A stretch of 41,225 nt of DNA, from NCBI RefSeq assembly GCF_900155965.1, contig NZ_FTMG01000027.1:1-41225 (forward strand). The letters run 5' to 3'. The translations under genes and the position numbers were made by a program. Below the pieces are notes generated by a model. The model was given only the letters and a program-made list of their open reading frames with translations. It was not told the origin of the DNA and did not search any database. Each line of letters starts with the position of its first letter. Positions within the stretch are counted from its first letter, which is position 1. Source of the stretch: Mucilaginibacter lappiensis. GTDB taxonomy: Bacteria; Bacteroidota; Bacteroidia; Sphingobacteriales; Sphingobacteriaceae. Shown here piece after piece: positions 7,709 to 16,501 of this stretch.

Positions 7709-8230
7709 TTACAGTAGTCTTTTTAAATAGTGGATCAATCCGTCACCTTCCCAATCACCGTCATACTTTTCGCCGTTGATATAAAAGTTGGGGGTGCCTG
7801 TCACGCCGCTTTGCTCACCACCATCGAGGTCCGCCTGGATTTTTGATGCGAGTACCTCACTCTGCGTATCTCGCCTGAATTTGTTAATATCCAAACCGAT
7901 TTCGCTGGCATAGCCTAAAAGGTCATTGCTGCCCAGGTAAAGCTGGTTGGAGTAAAGCAGATCATACATTTCCCAGAATTTATGTTGAAGTGCTGCTGCT
8001 TCAGCCGCCATCGCCGCGCTAAAAGCGTCGGGATGTTCGGTTAAAGGAAAATTTCTGAATATATATTTTACCTGTTTACCTAGTTGTTGCTGAACCCTCT
8101 TCAAAACGAGATAGGACTCGCCGCAAGAAGGGCATTGATAATCGCCGTATTCCACCAATTCCAAAGGCGCTGTTTCAGGTCCCCGGATATGATCTTCAGC
8201 AGTTAGCGGATTTTGAAGTTCTACACGCAT
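7709..8230 (-). CDS. DsbA-family thioredoxin-like oxidoreductase
   Basis: The 173-residue protein is a thioredoxin fold of the DsbA/Thioredoxin_4 type. The active site is CPSC in YGDYQCPSCGES (Cys near residues 33 and 36). The cis-proline loop is GTPNFYING near residue 146. An inserted helical region lies between. It has no signal peptide, so it is predicted cytosolic, unlike classical periplasmic DsbA. It starts 50 bp after the PPOX-type gene in the same operon. It may keep thiols in balance under low oxygen or redox stress (inference). Confidence 0.85.
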   Translation of the reverse strand: MRVELQNPLTAEDHIRGPETAPLELVEYGDYQCPSCGESYLVLKRVQQQLGKQVKYIFRNFPLTEHPDAFSAAMAAEAAALQHKFWEMYDLLYSNQLYLGSNDLLGYASEIGLDINKFRRDTQSEVLASKIQADLDGGEQSGVTGTPNFYINGEKYDGDWEGDGLIHYLKRLL

Positions 8231-8280
8231 GTCTTGTTAATTTTATTAATCTTTTTGATTTTGCTTGTGAGCAGGATAAT

Positions 8281-8733
8281 CTACCTGTTTTCAAAACGGC
8301 CTGTTTTTTTGCTGACGATGATCTTATACATGATCAGCTCTACTTTGGTTCCTACATCACTTTCCTCATCTACGAAACCATGTTCACGGGTAACGGAATC
8401 ATCCATAATGTAGGGGGTAATGCGGTCAACCAGCTTTTGGAGCACCTTTTGTTTCTCATCCAGGTCCTGGATTTCCTCAAACTTTCCCCAGGCAATCACA
8501 CTTTGCCAGTTGGTAATATCCTTGATCTTATCCACCTCAAAACAGACCTCGGGGTTTTCCCGCATCATATCTATTTTCATCCCTTTGGCGGAATGGCAAT
8601 AGATATTCGCGCCGTCGTACACGTAATTTACCGGTACGACGTACATGGTTTTCTCAGAATGACAGCCGATGCGACCAATTACCTGGTCTTTTAACAGCTC
8701 TTCAATTTGGGTATCGTTTAGTTCTCTTAACAT
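8281..8733 (-). CDS. Pyridoxamine 5'-phosphate oxidase-like FMN-binding split-barrel protein
   Basis: The 150-residue protein has the split-barrel pattern of small PPOX-like flavoproteins: VIGRIGCHSEKTMYVVPVNY at residues 18-37, YVYDGANIYCHSAKGMKIDMMRENPEVCFEVD and WQSVIAWGKFEEI. Such proteins bind FMN, haem or deazaflavin and reduce varied substrates; the sequence does not tell which. It is the second gene of the operon controlled by the tandem operator at 9253-9317. Similar small flavoproteins belong to low-oxygen regulons in other bacteria, which fits the context. Confidence 0.82.
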   Translation of the reverse strand: MLRELNDTQIEELLKDQVIGRIGCHSEKTMYVVPVNYVYDGANIYCHSAKGMKIDMMRENPEVCFEVDKIKDITNWQSVIAWGKFEEIQDLDEKQKVLQKLVDRITPYIMDDSVTREHGFVDEESDVGTKVELIMYKIIVSKKTGRFENR

Positions 8734-8780
8734 TTCGTTTTTTTTAAATATTGTACAGGATAATAGCCAATAATTTCATG

Positions 8781-9206
8781 CTAACTGGCCTGAAATTCCA
8801 GTTCCCGGAAAATAGTATCAACGGCCGTAAAAAGCTCTTTTTTTACCTTCTGGTATTCATGGGTAAGATTGATCATTAAATGGCCCACTTTAGCATTGGT
8901 CAGTGCCAATTTTTTTGAGTTCTCTTCCTCCTTATTTTCCGCTACCTGCGCTAACTGGTGCAGTTGTGCATCAACATGTGCCTCCGCCCAGAGGATATCG
9001 TCTTGTAGCTTTAACAGCTTCTGCCCTGCCTCTTGCAGTTCTTCGGTATGTCGGTAAGCTGATAAGCGGGTAAAATAATAATCCTGTTTAAGACGGCTCA
9101 GGAAGGAAGATTCGATTTTAAAAAATTCAAGGTCGGATTTCCAGCGCCCGGCAATCGCATGATATTCGGCGGATCTATCCGACATTTCAGTTACATTTTC
9201 CATCAT
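8781..9206 (-). CDS. Unknown helical protein, first gene of the stress operon
   Basis: The 141-residue protein (start MMENVTEMSD) is predicted to be almost all helix, with a coiled-coil-like stretch from about residue 65 to 125 (LQEAGQKLLKLQDDILWAEA and following). No signal or membrane span is seen and no family is recognised. I chose the ATG at 9206-9204; an upstream TTG at 9227 is open but has no support. The promoter's -7 box at 9260-9253 predicts transcription from about 9246, leaving a short A/T-rich leader. It heads the operon continuing with the PPOX-like, DsbA-like, CHAD and mlaEF genes. Confidence 0.7.
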   Translation of the reverse strand: MMENVTEMSDRSAEYHAIAGRWKSDLEFFKIESSFLSRLKQDYYFTRLSAYRHTEELQEAGQKLLKLQDDILWAEAHVDAQLHQLAQVAENKEEENSKKLALTNAKVGHLMINLTHEYQKVKKELFTAVDTIFRELEFQAS

Positions 9207-9252
9207 TACAATTTTAAATATCCGCAAACATCAGCTGGATATTCGATTGATG

Positions 9253-9317
9253 TAAATGTCTGTAGAGTTACAGGCTTATGCCATGACGGGCGTCATATCA
9301 AAATATGACCCGCATCA
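9253..9317 (-). promoter_or_regulatory. Tandem operator and promoter of the 9206-5578 operon
   Basis: Dyads TGACGGGCGTCA (9284-9295, proximal) and TGACCCGCATCA (9306-9317, distal) have centres 22 bp apart. The minus-strand -7 box GACATTTA has its TTTA 33.5 bp from the proximal centre. The distal dyad overlaps the terminator of the CheB/CheR gene. Confidence 0.8.
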
Positions 9318-9334
9318 CTATCTGCGATGCGGGT
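9296..9334 (-). terminator. Probable terminator of the CheB/CheR-kinase gene
   Basis: A perfect 9-bp stem (ACCCGCATC 9308-9316 with GATGCGGGT 9326-9334) is followed on the minus strand by CATATTTTG. It lies 53 bp past the stop codon at 9388. The T tract is weak. One arm doubles as the distal operator of the next operon. Confidence 0.55.
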
Positions 9335-9387
9335 AGAATTAATTAAAATAAAAAAGGAGCTGGATTATTTGAGCGCGATGGAATTCC

Positions 9388-12300
9388 TTAAGCTGATACA
9401 GCGCCTTTATCCTTAGGTGCTTCGGTTTTTAAATAAATAACGAATTTGCTGCCCTTGCCCAGCTCGCTTTCTACAGTAATATTACCGCTCGCAGCATGAA
9501 TTATTTTTTTCGCCAGGTAAAGGCCGATTCCTTGCCCGTCAACCTCCTTGTGCAGCCTGCCATACATATCAAATATGATATCCATTTCGTTTTTTGCAAT
9601 ACCTTTCCCGTTATCCTGTACGGATAGAATAATATGCTCTTTGTTCTTAGCGATATCAATATGGATCAACGGTGTTTTACTATCATTAAATTTAATGCCA
9701 TTAGACACCAGGTTAAAGAGGATGCTCCGAAGGTTTTTTTTAGAAAAAAGAATTTGCTTCACTTCAAGATTTTGGGTGATAACGGCACCGGACGATTTTA
9801 TTCTATTTTCCAGGTTCCATTCAATATTCCTGATTACATCTTCCATGTCGATCATCTCCATGTTGAGCATATCTCCCTCCAGGCGGGCAATGACAGAAAT
9901 ATCTCTAATAAGCGTACGGAATTTCTTAACGGAAGAATTGATGATGGCTAAAAACTTCAGCATACCGGGGTCAGCAACTTTGATCAGGTTCATTACCCCA
10001 ATACTGGTTTCGATATTGGCCAGCGGCCCTAAAAGTTCATGAGAAGCGGTATAAACGAAATTATCCAGGTCACTGTTGATCCTCGTCAAACTTGCATTTT
10101 TCTTGTCCAGTTCGAGCTGCGTGGATTTTAATTCTGTAATGTCATTAAAGGTCACGATGGCTCCGTTTCGTTTTTGGTCGGTCTGCTGTACATAGGGCAT
10201 CGTCATGATCTGATACCATTTGCCATTATTGGTCTCGATCTCCTTGGTAATTACGATACCTTCAGACAAGACCTGCTTGATATCCTCTATGATGGTTTCA
10301 AACTTAATGTTGGTTGAGATATTACTCAGCGGCCGGCCGATATCCGTTTCGAGGAGGTTGATCTGTTTGACCGTACCCGGGGAGAACTTCATCAGCAGTA
10401 ATTCATTATTGATAAACAACTGCCCGTTGATGTTACTCCTGAAATAATTGTTCAGGTCGTCATTAATCTCCAGCAGTTCTTTATTTTTTAATTGGTAGTC
10501 CGCGTTAATCGTATGCAACTCTTCATTAACCGACTGCATTTCCTCATTGGTACTTTGCATTTCCTCATTGGCGGAGATCAGTTCCTCATTGAAGGACTGC
10601 ATATTCTCATTGGATGCATCCAGCCTTTCATAAGCAGTATGGAGTTTTACTTTGAGCTCCTTCAGCTCTTCCTCCAGGTTCAGGGTGTACTGGTCATGAT
10701 ATATTTTTTCATTAAAAACAATATCGTCACTGACCGGTGAAGTATCCGGGTTAAAAGTAACCATCATCAGCTTTTGCTCGTCTTTATTAACCTTAAGCGG
10801 ACTTATGGATAATTTGACCTTAACGATAGTTTGCTCATGTTTTATTTTTATCCCGCTGACAGACACTAATTCTTTGGTTTGGCCAATCCGTTTGATCAGT
10901 GTATTGAATGCCACAGCAAGGGGCTTGGATAAAAGCTCTACCAGATTTGAGGTAAAGTTCTGCTGTACCAGGTATTTTTTTGTATCACCATAGGTTTTTA
11001 CAACGCGGTTATGCTCGTCGATGCAAATCGCGAGGTAGTCCTGTTCACCCGCTAGGGAAACCTGCATCGCTTCGGAAACGGTATTCCCATAACTCTGGGA
11101 GATAATCTCATGGGCAATAACCGGTGTACGTTTAATGTCCAGCAGCTCCGGCAGAGAAAACACGTCAAAACTCACATCCCGCTTAGCTTTCAGATTTTTA
11201 TAGATCTTCCATTTTTTATTGACCACCTCCAGGTTCTTCATTATCGGTATCGGGTTTTCGCTGGAGCCCAGGAACAAATAACCGTCCCTTTTTAACCCGA
11301 AGAGCATCATGGAAAATATTTTCTTTTGAAGGATGGGTGTCATATAGATCAGCAGGTTCCGGCAGCTGATAAAGTGAATGTTACAGTAGGGCGGGTTTTT
11401 AACCAGATCATGCTGCGCAAAAATGATCATGCTGCGAACCTCTGGTTTTACCCGGAAATACTCGCCTTCTGAAATGAAATATTTTTCCAGTCGTTCGGCA
11501 GATACACTTTTTTTTATTTCCTGATTATATACTCCTCTGCCGGCGTGCTCCAATGCGGCGCTGTCGATATCTGTCGCAAATATTTTCACTACGGTATCCT
11601 TGTGTTTGCCCGTTAACTGTTCCGCTATTAATATGCCCAGTGAATACGCTTCTTCACCGGTTGCGCAGCCCGCTACCCACATTTTCAATTCTTGATCTGC
11701 GGCCAGGCCTGCCAGCACAAGGGGCAGGATATGTTTCTGGATATAAGTGAATGCCTCTTTGTCCCTGAAAAAAGAAGTAACACTGATCAGGAAATCCTTG
11801 ATGAGCGCTTCTACTTCAGCAGGAGTTGCTTTTAAAAAGTCAAGATAGCCGGAAAGCGAATTAAAATTGCCGCAAGCGGCCCTTCTTTTGGTTCTTCTCA
11901 TTAAAGTCGGCAGTTTATAATCTGAAAAATCAAGCGGTGATCTGTCTTTGATTAAATTAATGATCGACTTGATATGGAGCTCATCATCTTTATCATCCGC
12001 GATCAGTTCGCCTCCCTGTTTTACATAATCTTCTATCGCGTCCGGCATTGATGCAGGTTCCAGTACAAAGTCAACCAAACCGGTTGCTATAGCATTCGAC
12101 GGCATGCTGCCAAATTCGGTTGTTTCAGGATTGCGGGCGATCACCATACCTCCTGCTTTCTTGATCGCCTTTATTCCGTCCGAGCCGTCCGAGCCCAGTC
12201 CTGAAAGGACGACCCCAATCACTTTTTTGCCGTAATCATCCGCAAGCGATTTAAAAAAAGTATTAATGGTGAGGTGCGGCCCTTTAACGGATTCCTTGTC

Positions 12301-12585
12301 AGACATGTACAATTTACCGTCCCTGATCGTCATGAATTTATCATTCGGGATCAGGTAAACCTGGTTGCTCATGACTTTCATTTTGTCTTTTGCTTCATTC
12401 ACCACCAGTTTGCTGTGCTTGGCCAGCAGCTCTACCATACGGCTTTTAAAATCCGAAGACAGGTGCTGAATGATGATATAGGAAACGCCGTCCAGGGGCG
12501 TATGATCAAAAAACGAATTTATTTCTTCCATGCCACCGGCGGAGGCGCCAATTGCGATAATATATAGGGGATCAGCTTTCAGCAT
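9388..12585 (-). CDS. CheB-CheR-PAS histidine kinase hybrid sensor
   Basis: The 1065-residue protein joins four modules. Residues 1-190 are a CheB methylesterase domain with catalytic S15 (GASAGG), H41 (IIQHLSS) and D133 (GLGSDG), without a receiver. About 200-470 is a CheR methyltransferase with the SAM loop VAGCATGEEAYSLG and HFISCRNLLIYM. A coiled coil of repeated NEEMQS/NEEL heptads (about 635-715) leads to a PAS domain. The C terminus is a HisKA/HATPase kinase (SHELLGPLAN, NLVSNGIKFN, DNGKGI, GQGIGLYLAKKII). No chemotaxis receptor or flagellar gene is nearby, so it probably signals in stress responses. No partner receiver is adjacent. No island-type tandem operator is seen upstream at 12586-12778. 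Confidence 0.9.
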   Translation of the reverse strand: MLKADPLYIIAIGASAGGMEEINSFFDHTPLDGVSYIIIQHLSSDFKSRMVELLAKHSKLVVNEAKDKMKVMSNQVYLIPNDKFMTIRDGKLYMSDKESVKGPHLTINTFFKSLADDYGKKVIGVVLSGLGSDGSDGIKAIKKAGGMVIARNPETTEFGSMPSNAIATGLVDFVLEPASMPDAIEDYVKQGGELIADDKDDELHIKSIINLIKDRSPLDFSDYKLPTLMRRTKRRAACGNFNSLSGYLDFLKATPAEVEALIKDFLISVTSFFRDKEAFTYIQKHILPLVLAGLAADQELKMWVAGCATGEEAYSLGILIAEQLTGKHKDTVVKIFATDIDSAALEHAGRGVYNQEIKKSVSAERLEKYFISEGEYFRVKPEVRSMIIFAQHDLVKNPPYCNIHFISCRNLLIYMTPILQKKIFSMMLFGLKRDGYLFLGSSENPIPIMKNLEVVNKKWKIYKNLKAKRDVSFDVFSLPELLDIKRTPVIAHEIISQSYGNTVSEAMQVSLAGEQDYLAICIDEHNRVVKTYGDTKKYLVQQNFTSNLVELLSKPLAVAFNTLIKRIGQTKELVSVSGIKIKHEQTIVKVKLSISPLKVNKDEQKLMMVTFNPDTSPVSDDIVFNEKIYHDQYTLNLEEELKELKVKLHTAYERLDASNENMQSFNEELISANEEMQSTNEEMQSVNEELHTINADYQLKNKELLEINDDLNNYFRSNINGQLFINNELLLMKFSPGTVKQINLLETDIGRPLSNISTNIKFETIIEDIKQVLSEGIVITKEIETNNGKWYQIMTMPYVQQTDQKRNGAIVTFNDITELKSTQLELDKKNASLTRINSDLDNFVYTASHELLGPLANIETSIGVMNLIKVADPGMLKFLAIINSSVKKFRTLIRDISVIARLEGDMLNMEMIDMEDVIRNIEWNLENRIKSSGAVITQNLEVKQILFSKKNLRSILFNLVSNGIKFNDSKTPLIHIDIAKNKEHIILSVQDNGKGIAKNEMDIIFDMYGRLHKEVDGQGIGLYLAKKIIHAASGNITVESELGKGSKFVIYLKTEAPKDKGAVSA

Positions 12586-12778
12586 GTCAGTAATTTAAAG
12601 AGCGGGTATTAAGTAGTAGGAATTCTTTTAGAGAGGTAAAAAAGACTATTGAATATATAACTATAATATTGCAAATAAGTTTCTTATAAAGCTATATAAT
12701 AGGGACAACCATGATTTTAACAGGTAAAATCAATAATTAAGTCACACGAAGCTTAGTTATAGCCTAGCGAAGGACGGT

Positions 12779-13027
12779 TTACAATAGCACTCTCTTCTTT
12801 TTCAGGACTTCAAAATCTTCCTGGTGTGTGAAAGCTCTTCCATCATAATTCCAGTCGAGGGTAATTCTCCACTTGCCGGAACGGCAGTCATGAATCGGGA
12901 TCTCCACGAGATTACTGAGCTGGCTGTCCACAAGTATGTTTTTGATAACAGGGTTTACGGCAAACAACTGCATGATGCTGGCTTTACCCTTAAATGGATG
13001 GTCAAAGTTAAATCGGAGGAATCTCAT
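12779..13027 (-). CDS. Unknown small protein
   Basis: The 82-residue protein starts MRFLRFNFDHPFKGKASIM and ends with a beta-rich part, SGKWRITLDWNYDGRAFTHQ. That C-terminal pattern is faintly reminiscent of the beta domain of FixH-like proteins, but it lacks the membrane anchor of FixH and I do not assign it. A tandem operator with a -7 box at 13073-13066 predicts a transcript starting near 13060, which supports this start codon. It is transcribed divergently from the universal stress gene and ends 193 bp before the CheB/CheR gene. Confidence 0.6.
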   Translation of the reverse strand: MRFLRFNFDHPFKGKASIMQLFAVNPVIKNILVDSQLSNLVEIPIHDCRSGKWRITLDWNYDGRAFTHQEDFEVLKKKRVLL

Positions 13028-13065
13028 CGTTAATTAATAAAGGGAATAATTGGTCTTTATGCAGC

Positions 13066-13129
13066 CAAAAGTCGGGTTTATATGGCTTAAAAAAATGACC
13101 TGCAGCATAAAACACATTGATATTAATCA
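13066..13129 (-). promoter_or_regulatory. Tandem operator and promoter of the small gene at 13027
   Basis: TGACCTGCAGCA (13096-13107, one mismatch, proximal) and TGATATTAATCA (13118-13129, distal) have centres 22 bp apart. The minus-strand -7 box is GACTTTTG. Its TTTG is 32.5 bp from the proximal centre, one base off the spacing seen elsewhere. Confidence 0.65.
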
Positions 13130-13170
13130 CAAAACCAATAAAATCGGTTTTTGAAAAGAAAACCATTTCA

Positions 13171-13235
13171 GGGGTAGTATCATCTAAATTAATGACCGGC
13201 ATCATTATTTGATTCGATAAGATTGACCAGTTTTA
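13171..13235 (+). promoter_or_regulatory. Operator and promoter of the universal stress gene
   Basis: A perfect dyad TGACCGGCATCA (13193-13204) lies 33.5 bp before the TTTA of the -7 box CAGTTTTA. At the tandem position (13171-13182) only the right half-site TCA remains. Confidence 0.72.
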
Positions 13236-13260
13236 CCATATTAAAACATCAATCGAGAAA

Positions 13261-14115
13261 ATGAAAAAATTACTCTTTTTAACCGATTTTTCGTCAGCTG
13301 CTAAACATGCTGCCGAATATGGCTATCAATTTGCAAAGCAAATTAAGGCAGATATCGTATTAGGAAATGCCATCATCGTTCCCGCCGAAGTACCTCAGGC
13401 CGGCCTGGTCGCCTGGCCGCTGGAAGATAGCGAAACCCTGCTGGAAGACAGTGAAAAAGAGCTCAAACGATTAAAGGCACATATAGAACAAAATGACCAT
13501 TCGGAAACTTTTCGACCGGCAATAACATTTGCCAGCGAAGCAGGAACCGTAACCAATGCCGTAGATTATTTTGTAAAAAGTCAGTATATAGATCTCATAC
13601 TGATGGGGACACACCATCACGGGGGACTTAGTTCTTTCCTTTTCGGAGACCATTGCAAAAATGTCATAGACAGCACGAACAAGCCGCTGCTCCTCATCCC
13701 GCCGAAAGCAAAGTTTGCGCCGATTAAAAAGATCGCTTTTGCTACCGATTTTAAAAACCCGGATGATGACCTTAAGTTTATCTACTCTCTGATTTCCCTT
13801 GCCAAACAGCTTAACGCAGAGATCCTGCTGACCCATGTTTATGACGGCAAATACCAGTGGGCTGAGTTTGAGCACTGGATCAAAAATTTCATGGTGGAAT
13901 TAGTAGATACGGCCAATTATCCCAATATCTATTATCGGATGATTAAAAGCGCAGGTACCGAAACTGGTCTGGACTGGTTAAGTGAACACGGGCAGGTGGA
14001 TCTGCTGACTATGGTTCACCGGCAGCATGATTTTTTCAATGATTTGCTGCACGGCAGCGATACAAAAAAAATGGCCGGGCACGTTAGTATTCCCTTGCTT
14101 GTCTTTCAGGATTAA
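13261..14115 (+). CDS. Universal stress protein, two Usp domains
   Basis: The 284-residue protein contains two UspA folds in tandem, each opening with a beta strand and a TDF motif (KKLLFLTDFSSAAKH at residue 2, KKIAFATDFKNPDD near 157). The first domain has the nucleotide-loop pattern GTHHHGG followed by GDHCKNVI and LLLIPP. The second has a degenerate loop (VHRQHDFFNDLLHGSDTKKM). Tandem Usp proteins are common in Bacteroidota stress islands and are hallmark members of low-oxygen regulons. It is monocistronic between its own promoter and the promoter of the next gene. Confidence 0.9.
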   Translation: MKKLLFLTDFSSAAKHAAEYGYQFAKQIKADIVLGNAIIVPAEVPQAGLVAWPLEDSETLLEDSEKELKRLKAHIEQNDHSETFRPAITFASEAGTVTNAVDYFVKSQYIDLILMGTHHHGGLSSFLFGDHCKNVIDSTNKPLLLIPPKAKFAPIKKIAFATDFKNPDDDLKFIYSLISLAKQLNAEILLTHVYDGKYQWAEFEHWIKNFMVELVDTANYPNIYYRMIKSAGTETGLDWLSEHGQVDLLTMVHRQHDFFNDLLHGSDTKKMAGHVSIPLLVFQD

Positions 14116-14151
14116 AGCAGTTTTAACCGAGCACCTGGTTATCGCAGTGAA

Positions 14152-14216
14152 TGTTTAACATCAGTTTTTAAAATGACTGCTATCATTATTAAACCAACTG
14201 ATATTCAGGAAGTTTG
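14152..14216 (+). promoter_or_regulatory. Tandem operator and promoter of the Ldt-like/DUF1275 unit
   Basis: TGTTTAACATCA (14152-14163, one mismatch, distal) and TGACTGCTATCA (14174-14185, proximal) have centres 22 bp apart. The -7 box GAAGTTTG has TTTG at 14213-14216, 33.5 bp from the proximal centre. A start near 14223 rules out translation from the TTG at 14219. Confidence 0.82.
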
Positions 14217-14236
14217 CATTGTCAATCAGAACAACT

Positions 14237-15550
14237 ATGCAAAAGCCCATTAAAATAATACCCGTTTTAAAATTAGGATTAAAGGTCAGTGTCATCATTG
14301 GCGTTATCTTCTTTTTCCTGCAAATGTCCGGTGAAGTAAAAGCCGCGGTATCTCATTTAAAAACCAAATCTGTGCTTTCTGTTGAGCCGGATAGTTCCGT
14401 ATCCTCAGCAATCAAAATTGCCAAAAATGCAGGATCGCTGCTTTTCCCACTGTCGGTTGAACGGTTTTATGCAAAAAACGGGAACAAGCTGGTATGGATC
14501 GCACCGGAAAAGATAAAAACTCATAACTGGGATGCTATGCTTTTGTTGGATTGCGTAATACAATACGGGCTGGTTCCCGCGGACTATCATCCAACGGAAC
14601 TGACCTATAACCAATTGCACCTGCTGGTCGAACATCCTGAAAAAGTAACCAACAGTCAGCAGGCGGCTTATGATATCCTGTTAACAGATGCCATGATCAC
14701 CTTAATCAATAATCTACATTTCGGAAAGCTTAATGTGAATTATCCTCCTGAAAAGCTGGACGCCGGGAATTTTGAAGGCTGCCATGCAGATATTGAACTG
14801 GCAAATGCCTTAAATCAGCAGGATTTTATAAGAACTGTTGAAAGTTTACAGCCAAAGACAAAAGCTTATACCAACCTCCAGTACCACATGCACCTGCTTA
14901 CCGGGGTATATACAGGTGATAACTATGAGTTGTCTGAAACGGATGTTAAAAAAATGGCCATTAACATGGAACGCCTCAGATGGGCTGTAAATGATCAGGA
15001 GATCTACATCGCCGTTAACATTCCCTCCTTTACCCTTGAATTCCACCGGCCGGATATGGTTTATCAATTCAGGATACTGGCAGGAAAGCCTGTTACCCCA
15101 ACGCCGTCATTTGCAAGCGCTATTGGTTCCATTCAGGTATCAAAAGGATGGAATACCTCATCCAGACGGATATACTTTACTTTTTATAACCGTGAAGGAA
15201 TTTATCTTGGAAACACACCTGACCAGTTGTCTTTTAGAAAGGAAGACAGGGCGGTGAGTAACGGAACATTGAATGTGGAGCAAGCGCAAAAGTTAGCCGG
15301 GCTATTGCTGACTAATGACGGCAACCTTAAAAGTGTCCCATTGATCACAAAAGCCTTAAAGAAAAATGAATCGCAGACATTTATCTTAAAGAAGAAAATA
15401 CCATTTGAAGTAACTTATATTACCTGCGCTGTGGATGAAGGAACCCTGGTAATCTACAATGATATCTATCAACTGGACCAGAATTTGGAAATGAAATTAT
15501 ATAATGTCACCAACTCACTGGCGCTGGATTTAAACACTAAAAACAAGTAA
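14237..15550 (+). CDS. L,D-transpeptidase-like protein without catalytic residues (YcbB/LdtD type)
   Basis: The 437-residue protein has an N-terminal membrane anchor/signal (about residues 14-30) and a YcbB scaffold region (LVWIAPEKIK, YGLVPADYHP, NLHFGKLN). The YkuD-like catalytic domain follows (MERLRWAVNDQEIYIAVNIP, FRILAGKPVTPTPSF). Active family members have HGTP and SHGC[IV]R; here the matching places read GNTP (about 325) and SNGT (about 341), so the catalytic Cys is Thr and the His residues are lost. It should be periplasmic and cannot catalyse 3-3 cross-linking. It may bind peptidoglycan or regulate a real transpeptidase. The ATG at 14237 is chosen because the promoter places the transcript start after 14219. 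Confidence 0.82.
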   Translation: MQKPIKIIPVLKLGLKVSVIIGVIFFFLQMSGEVKAAVSHLKTKSVLSVEPDSSVSSAIKIAKNAGSLLFPLSVERFYAKNGNKLVWIAPEKIKTHNWDAMLLLDCVIQYGLVPADYHPTELTYNQLHLLVEHPEKVTNSQQAAYDILLTDAMITLINNLHFGKLNVNYPPEKLDAGNFEGCHADIELANALNQQDFIRTVESLQPKTKAYTNLQYHMHLLTGVYTGDNYELSETDVKKMAINMERLRWAVNDQEIYIAVNIPSFTLEFHRPDMVYQFRILAGKPVTPTPSFASAIGSIQVSKGWNTSSRRIYFTFYNREGIYLGNTPDQLSFRKEDRAVSNGTLNVEQAQKLAGLLLTNDGNLKSVPLITKALKKNESQTFILKKKIPFEVTYITCAVDEGTLVIYNDIYQLDQNLEMKLYNVTNSLALDLNTKNK

Positions 15551-15634
15551 ACGAGTGATTGCAAAACATATTAATTATCAGCAACATTTTAAAGACGAAA
15601 ATGCAAGAAAGCGTACATTACCTGGCATAAGCGT

Positions 15635-16378
15635 ATGTTGAGGCACCTGGGTACTAAAAGAACCTATGGCCACAATGTTAAACTGGCGACACTTCTTGGC
15701 GTGACAGCAGGCTTTGTCAATGCGGCGGGCTTTCTGGCATTTGCCGTGTTAACAACCAATGTAACGGGTCATGCTGCGCTTTTCGCGGAGCGGATCGCCA
15801 TGGAAGACTGGAAGACTGCACGGGTAGTTGCGCTCTGGATGTTTCTATTTCTAGCGGGGGCTTTTATTTCCAGCTTCATTGTTTCCCGGCTCGGGCGTAA
15901 CCAGCGCTATTCCTATGTTTTCCCGATATTGATTGAAGCCGGAATACTCTTAGCGGTGTCCCTGACGGGTTCGCGCTATGATTATAGTTTAGTTTCAAAA
16001 GAATTTTTCGCAGGAAGCTTACTATTTGCCATGGGTATGCAGAACTCGCTGGTCTCTATCGTTTCGGGCTCCGTGGTCCGCACCACACATCTTACCGGCA
16101 CGTTTACTGACCTGGGAATTGAACTGGCCCAGGTTTTACAGAAAAAAACCGAAAACAGGACGGCCTTAAAAACAAGGATTAAACTCAGATTGGTCATCAT
16201 CTTCTTTTTCCTCTTCGGTGCCTTAGCAGGTGCTTACCTGTTCCGCTATTTTCATTTTCATGCCTTTCTCATTCCGGTGGCTGTCCTTTTATTCACACTT
16301 CTTGCTGATATTTTCAGGATCAGAGCCACCCACTTTTACAGGAAATTGCAGTATGCGGTTAAAAATCCAAGGGGATGA
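15635..16378 (+). CDS. DUF1275 (YoaK-type) membrane protein
   Basis: The 247-residue protein has six predicted membrane spans and the DUF1275 opening pattern GVTAGFVNAAGFLAFAVLTT followed by NVTGHAALFAERI. A second family motif is FAMGMQNSLVSIVSGSVVRT near residue 130, followed by HLTGTFTDLG. The function of the family is unknown; members are inner-membrane proteins. It lies 84 bp after the L,D-transpeptidase-like gene with no terminator between, so it is probably on the same operator-controlled transcript. Confidence 0.88.
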   Translation: MLRHLGTKRTYGHNVKLATLLGVTAGFVNAAGFLAFAVLTTNVTGHAALFAERIAMEDWKTARVVALWMFLFLAGAFISSFIVSRLGRNQRYSYVFPILIEAGILLAVSLTGSRYDYSLVSKEFFAGSLLFAMGMQNSLVSIVSGSVVRTTHLTGTFTDLGIELAQVLQKKTENRTALKTRIKLRLVIIFFFLFGALAGAYLFRYFHFHAFLIPVAVLLFTLLADIFRIRATHFYRKLQYAVKNPRG

Positions 16379-16417
16379 TTTATGAAGCCCCGTATTCGGT
16401 TTTAATGGGAGAAATTG

Positions 16418-16482
16418 TGTTCTCAATCACATAAAAGCGGGGCCGTTATCATAGTTTAAACCGGCTATTCAGGGCATCTTTA
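16418..16482 (+). promoter_or_regulatory. Degenerate tandem operator and promoter of the small membrane protein gene
   Basis: TGTTCTCAATCA (16418-16429, one mismatch) and the half-conserved GGGCCGTTATCA (16440-16451) have centres 22 bp apart. The -7 box CATCTTTA has TTTA at 16479, exactly 33.5 bp from the proximal centre. The geometry is kept although the left half-sites are eroded. Confidence 0.55.
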
Positions 16483-16501
16483 CAGTATAAAAATATCAAT
16501 T

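Noticed and set aside
12586..12778. Search for an island-type operator upstream of the CheB/CheR kinase gene
   Set aside because: No TGA-N6-TCA pair with a correctly placed -7 box is found; the A/T dyad at 12712-12732 (GATTTTA...TAAAATC) has a different form. The gene is therefore not assigned to the regulon.
13008..13205. A 65-codon minus-strand frame (MMPVINLDDTTPEMVFF start) upstream of the 12779-13027 gene
   Set aside because: Its start overlaps the operator of the universal stress gene, and the mapped-by-geometry promoter for the downstream gene starts transcription inside it, so it would not be translated. No family pattern is visible.
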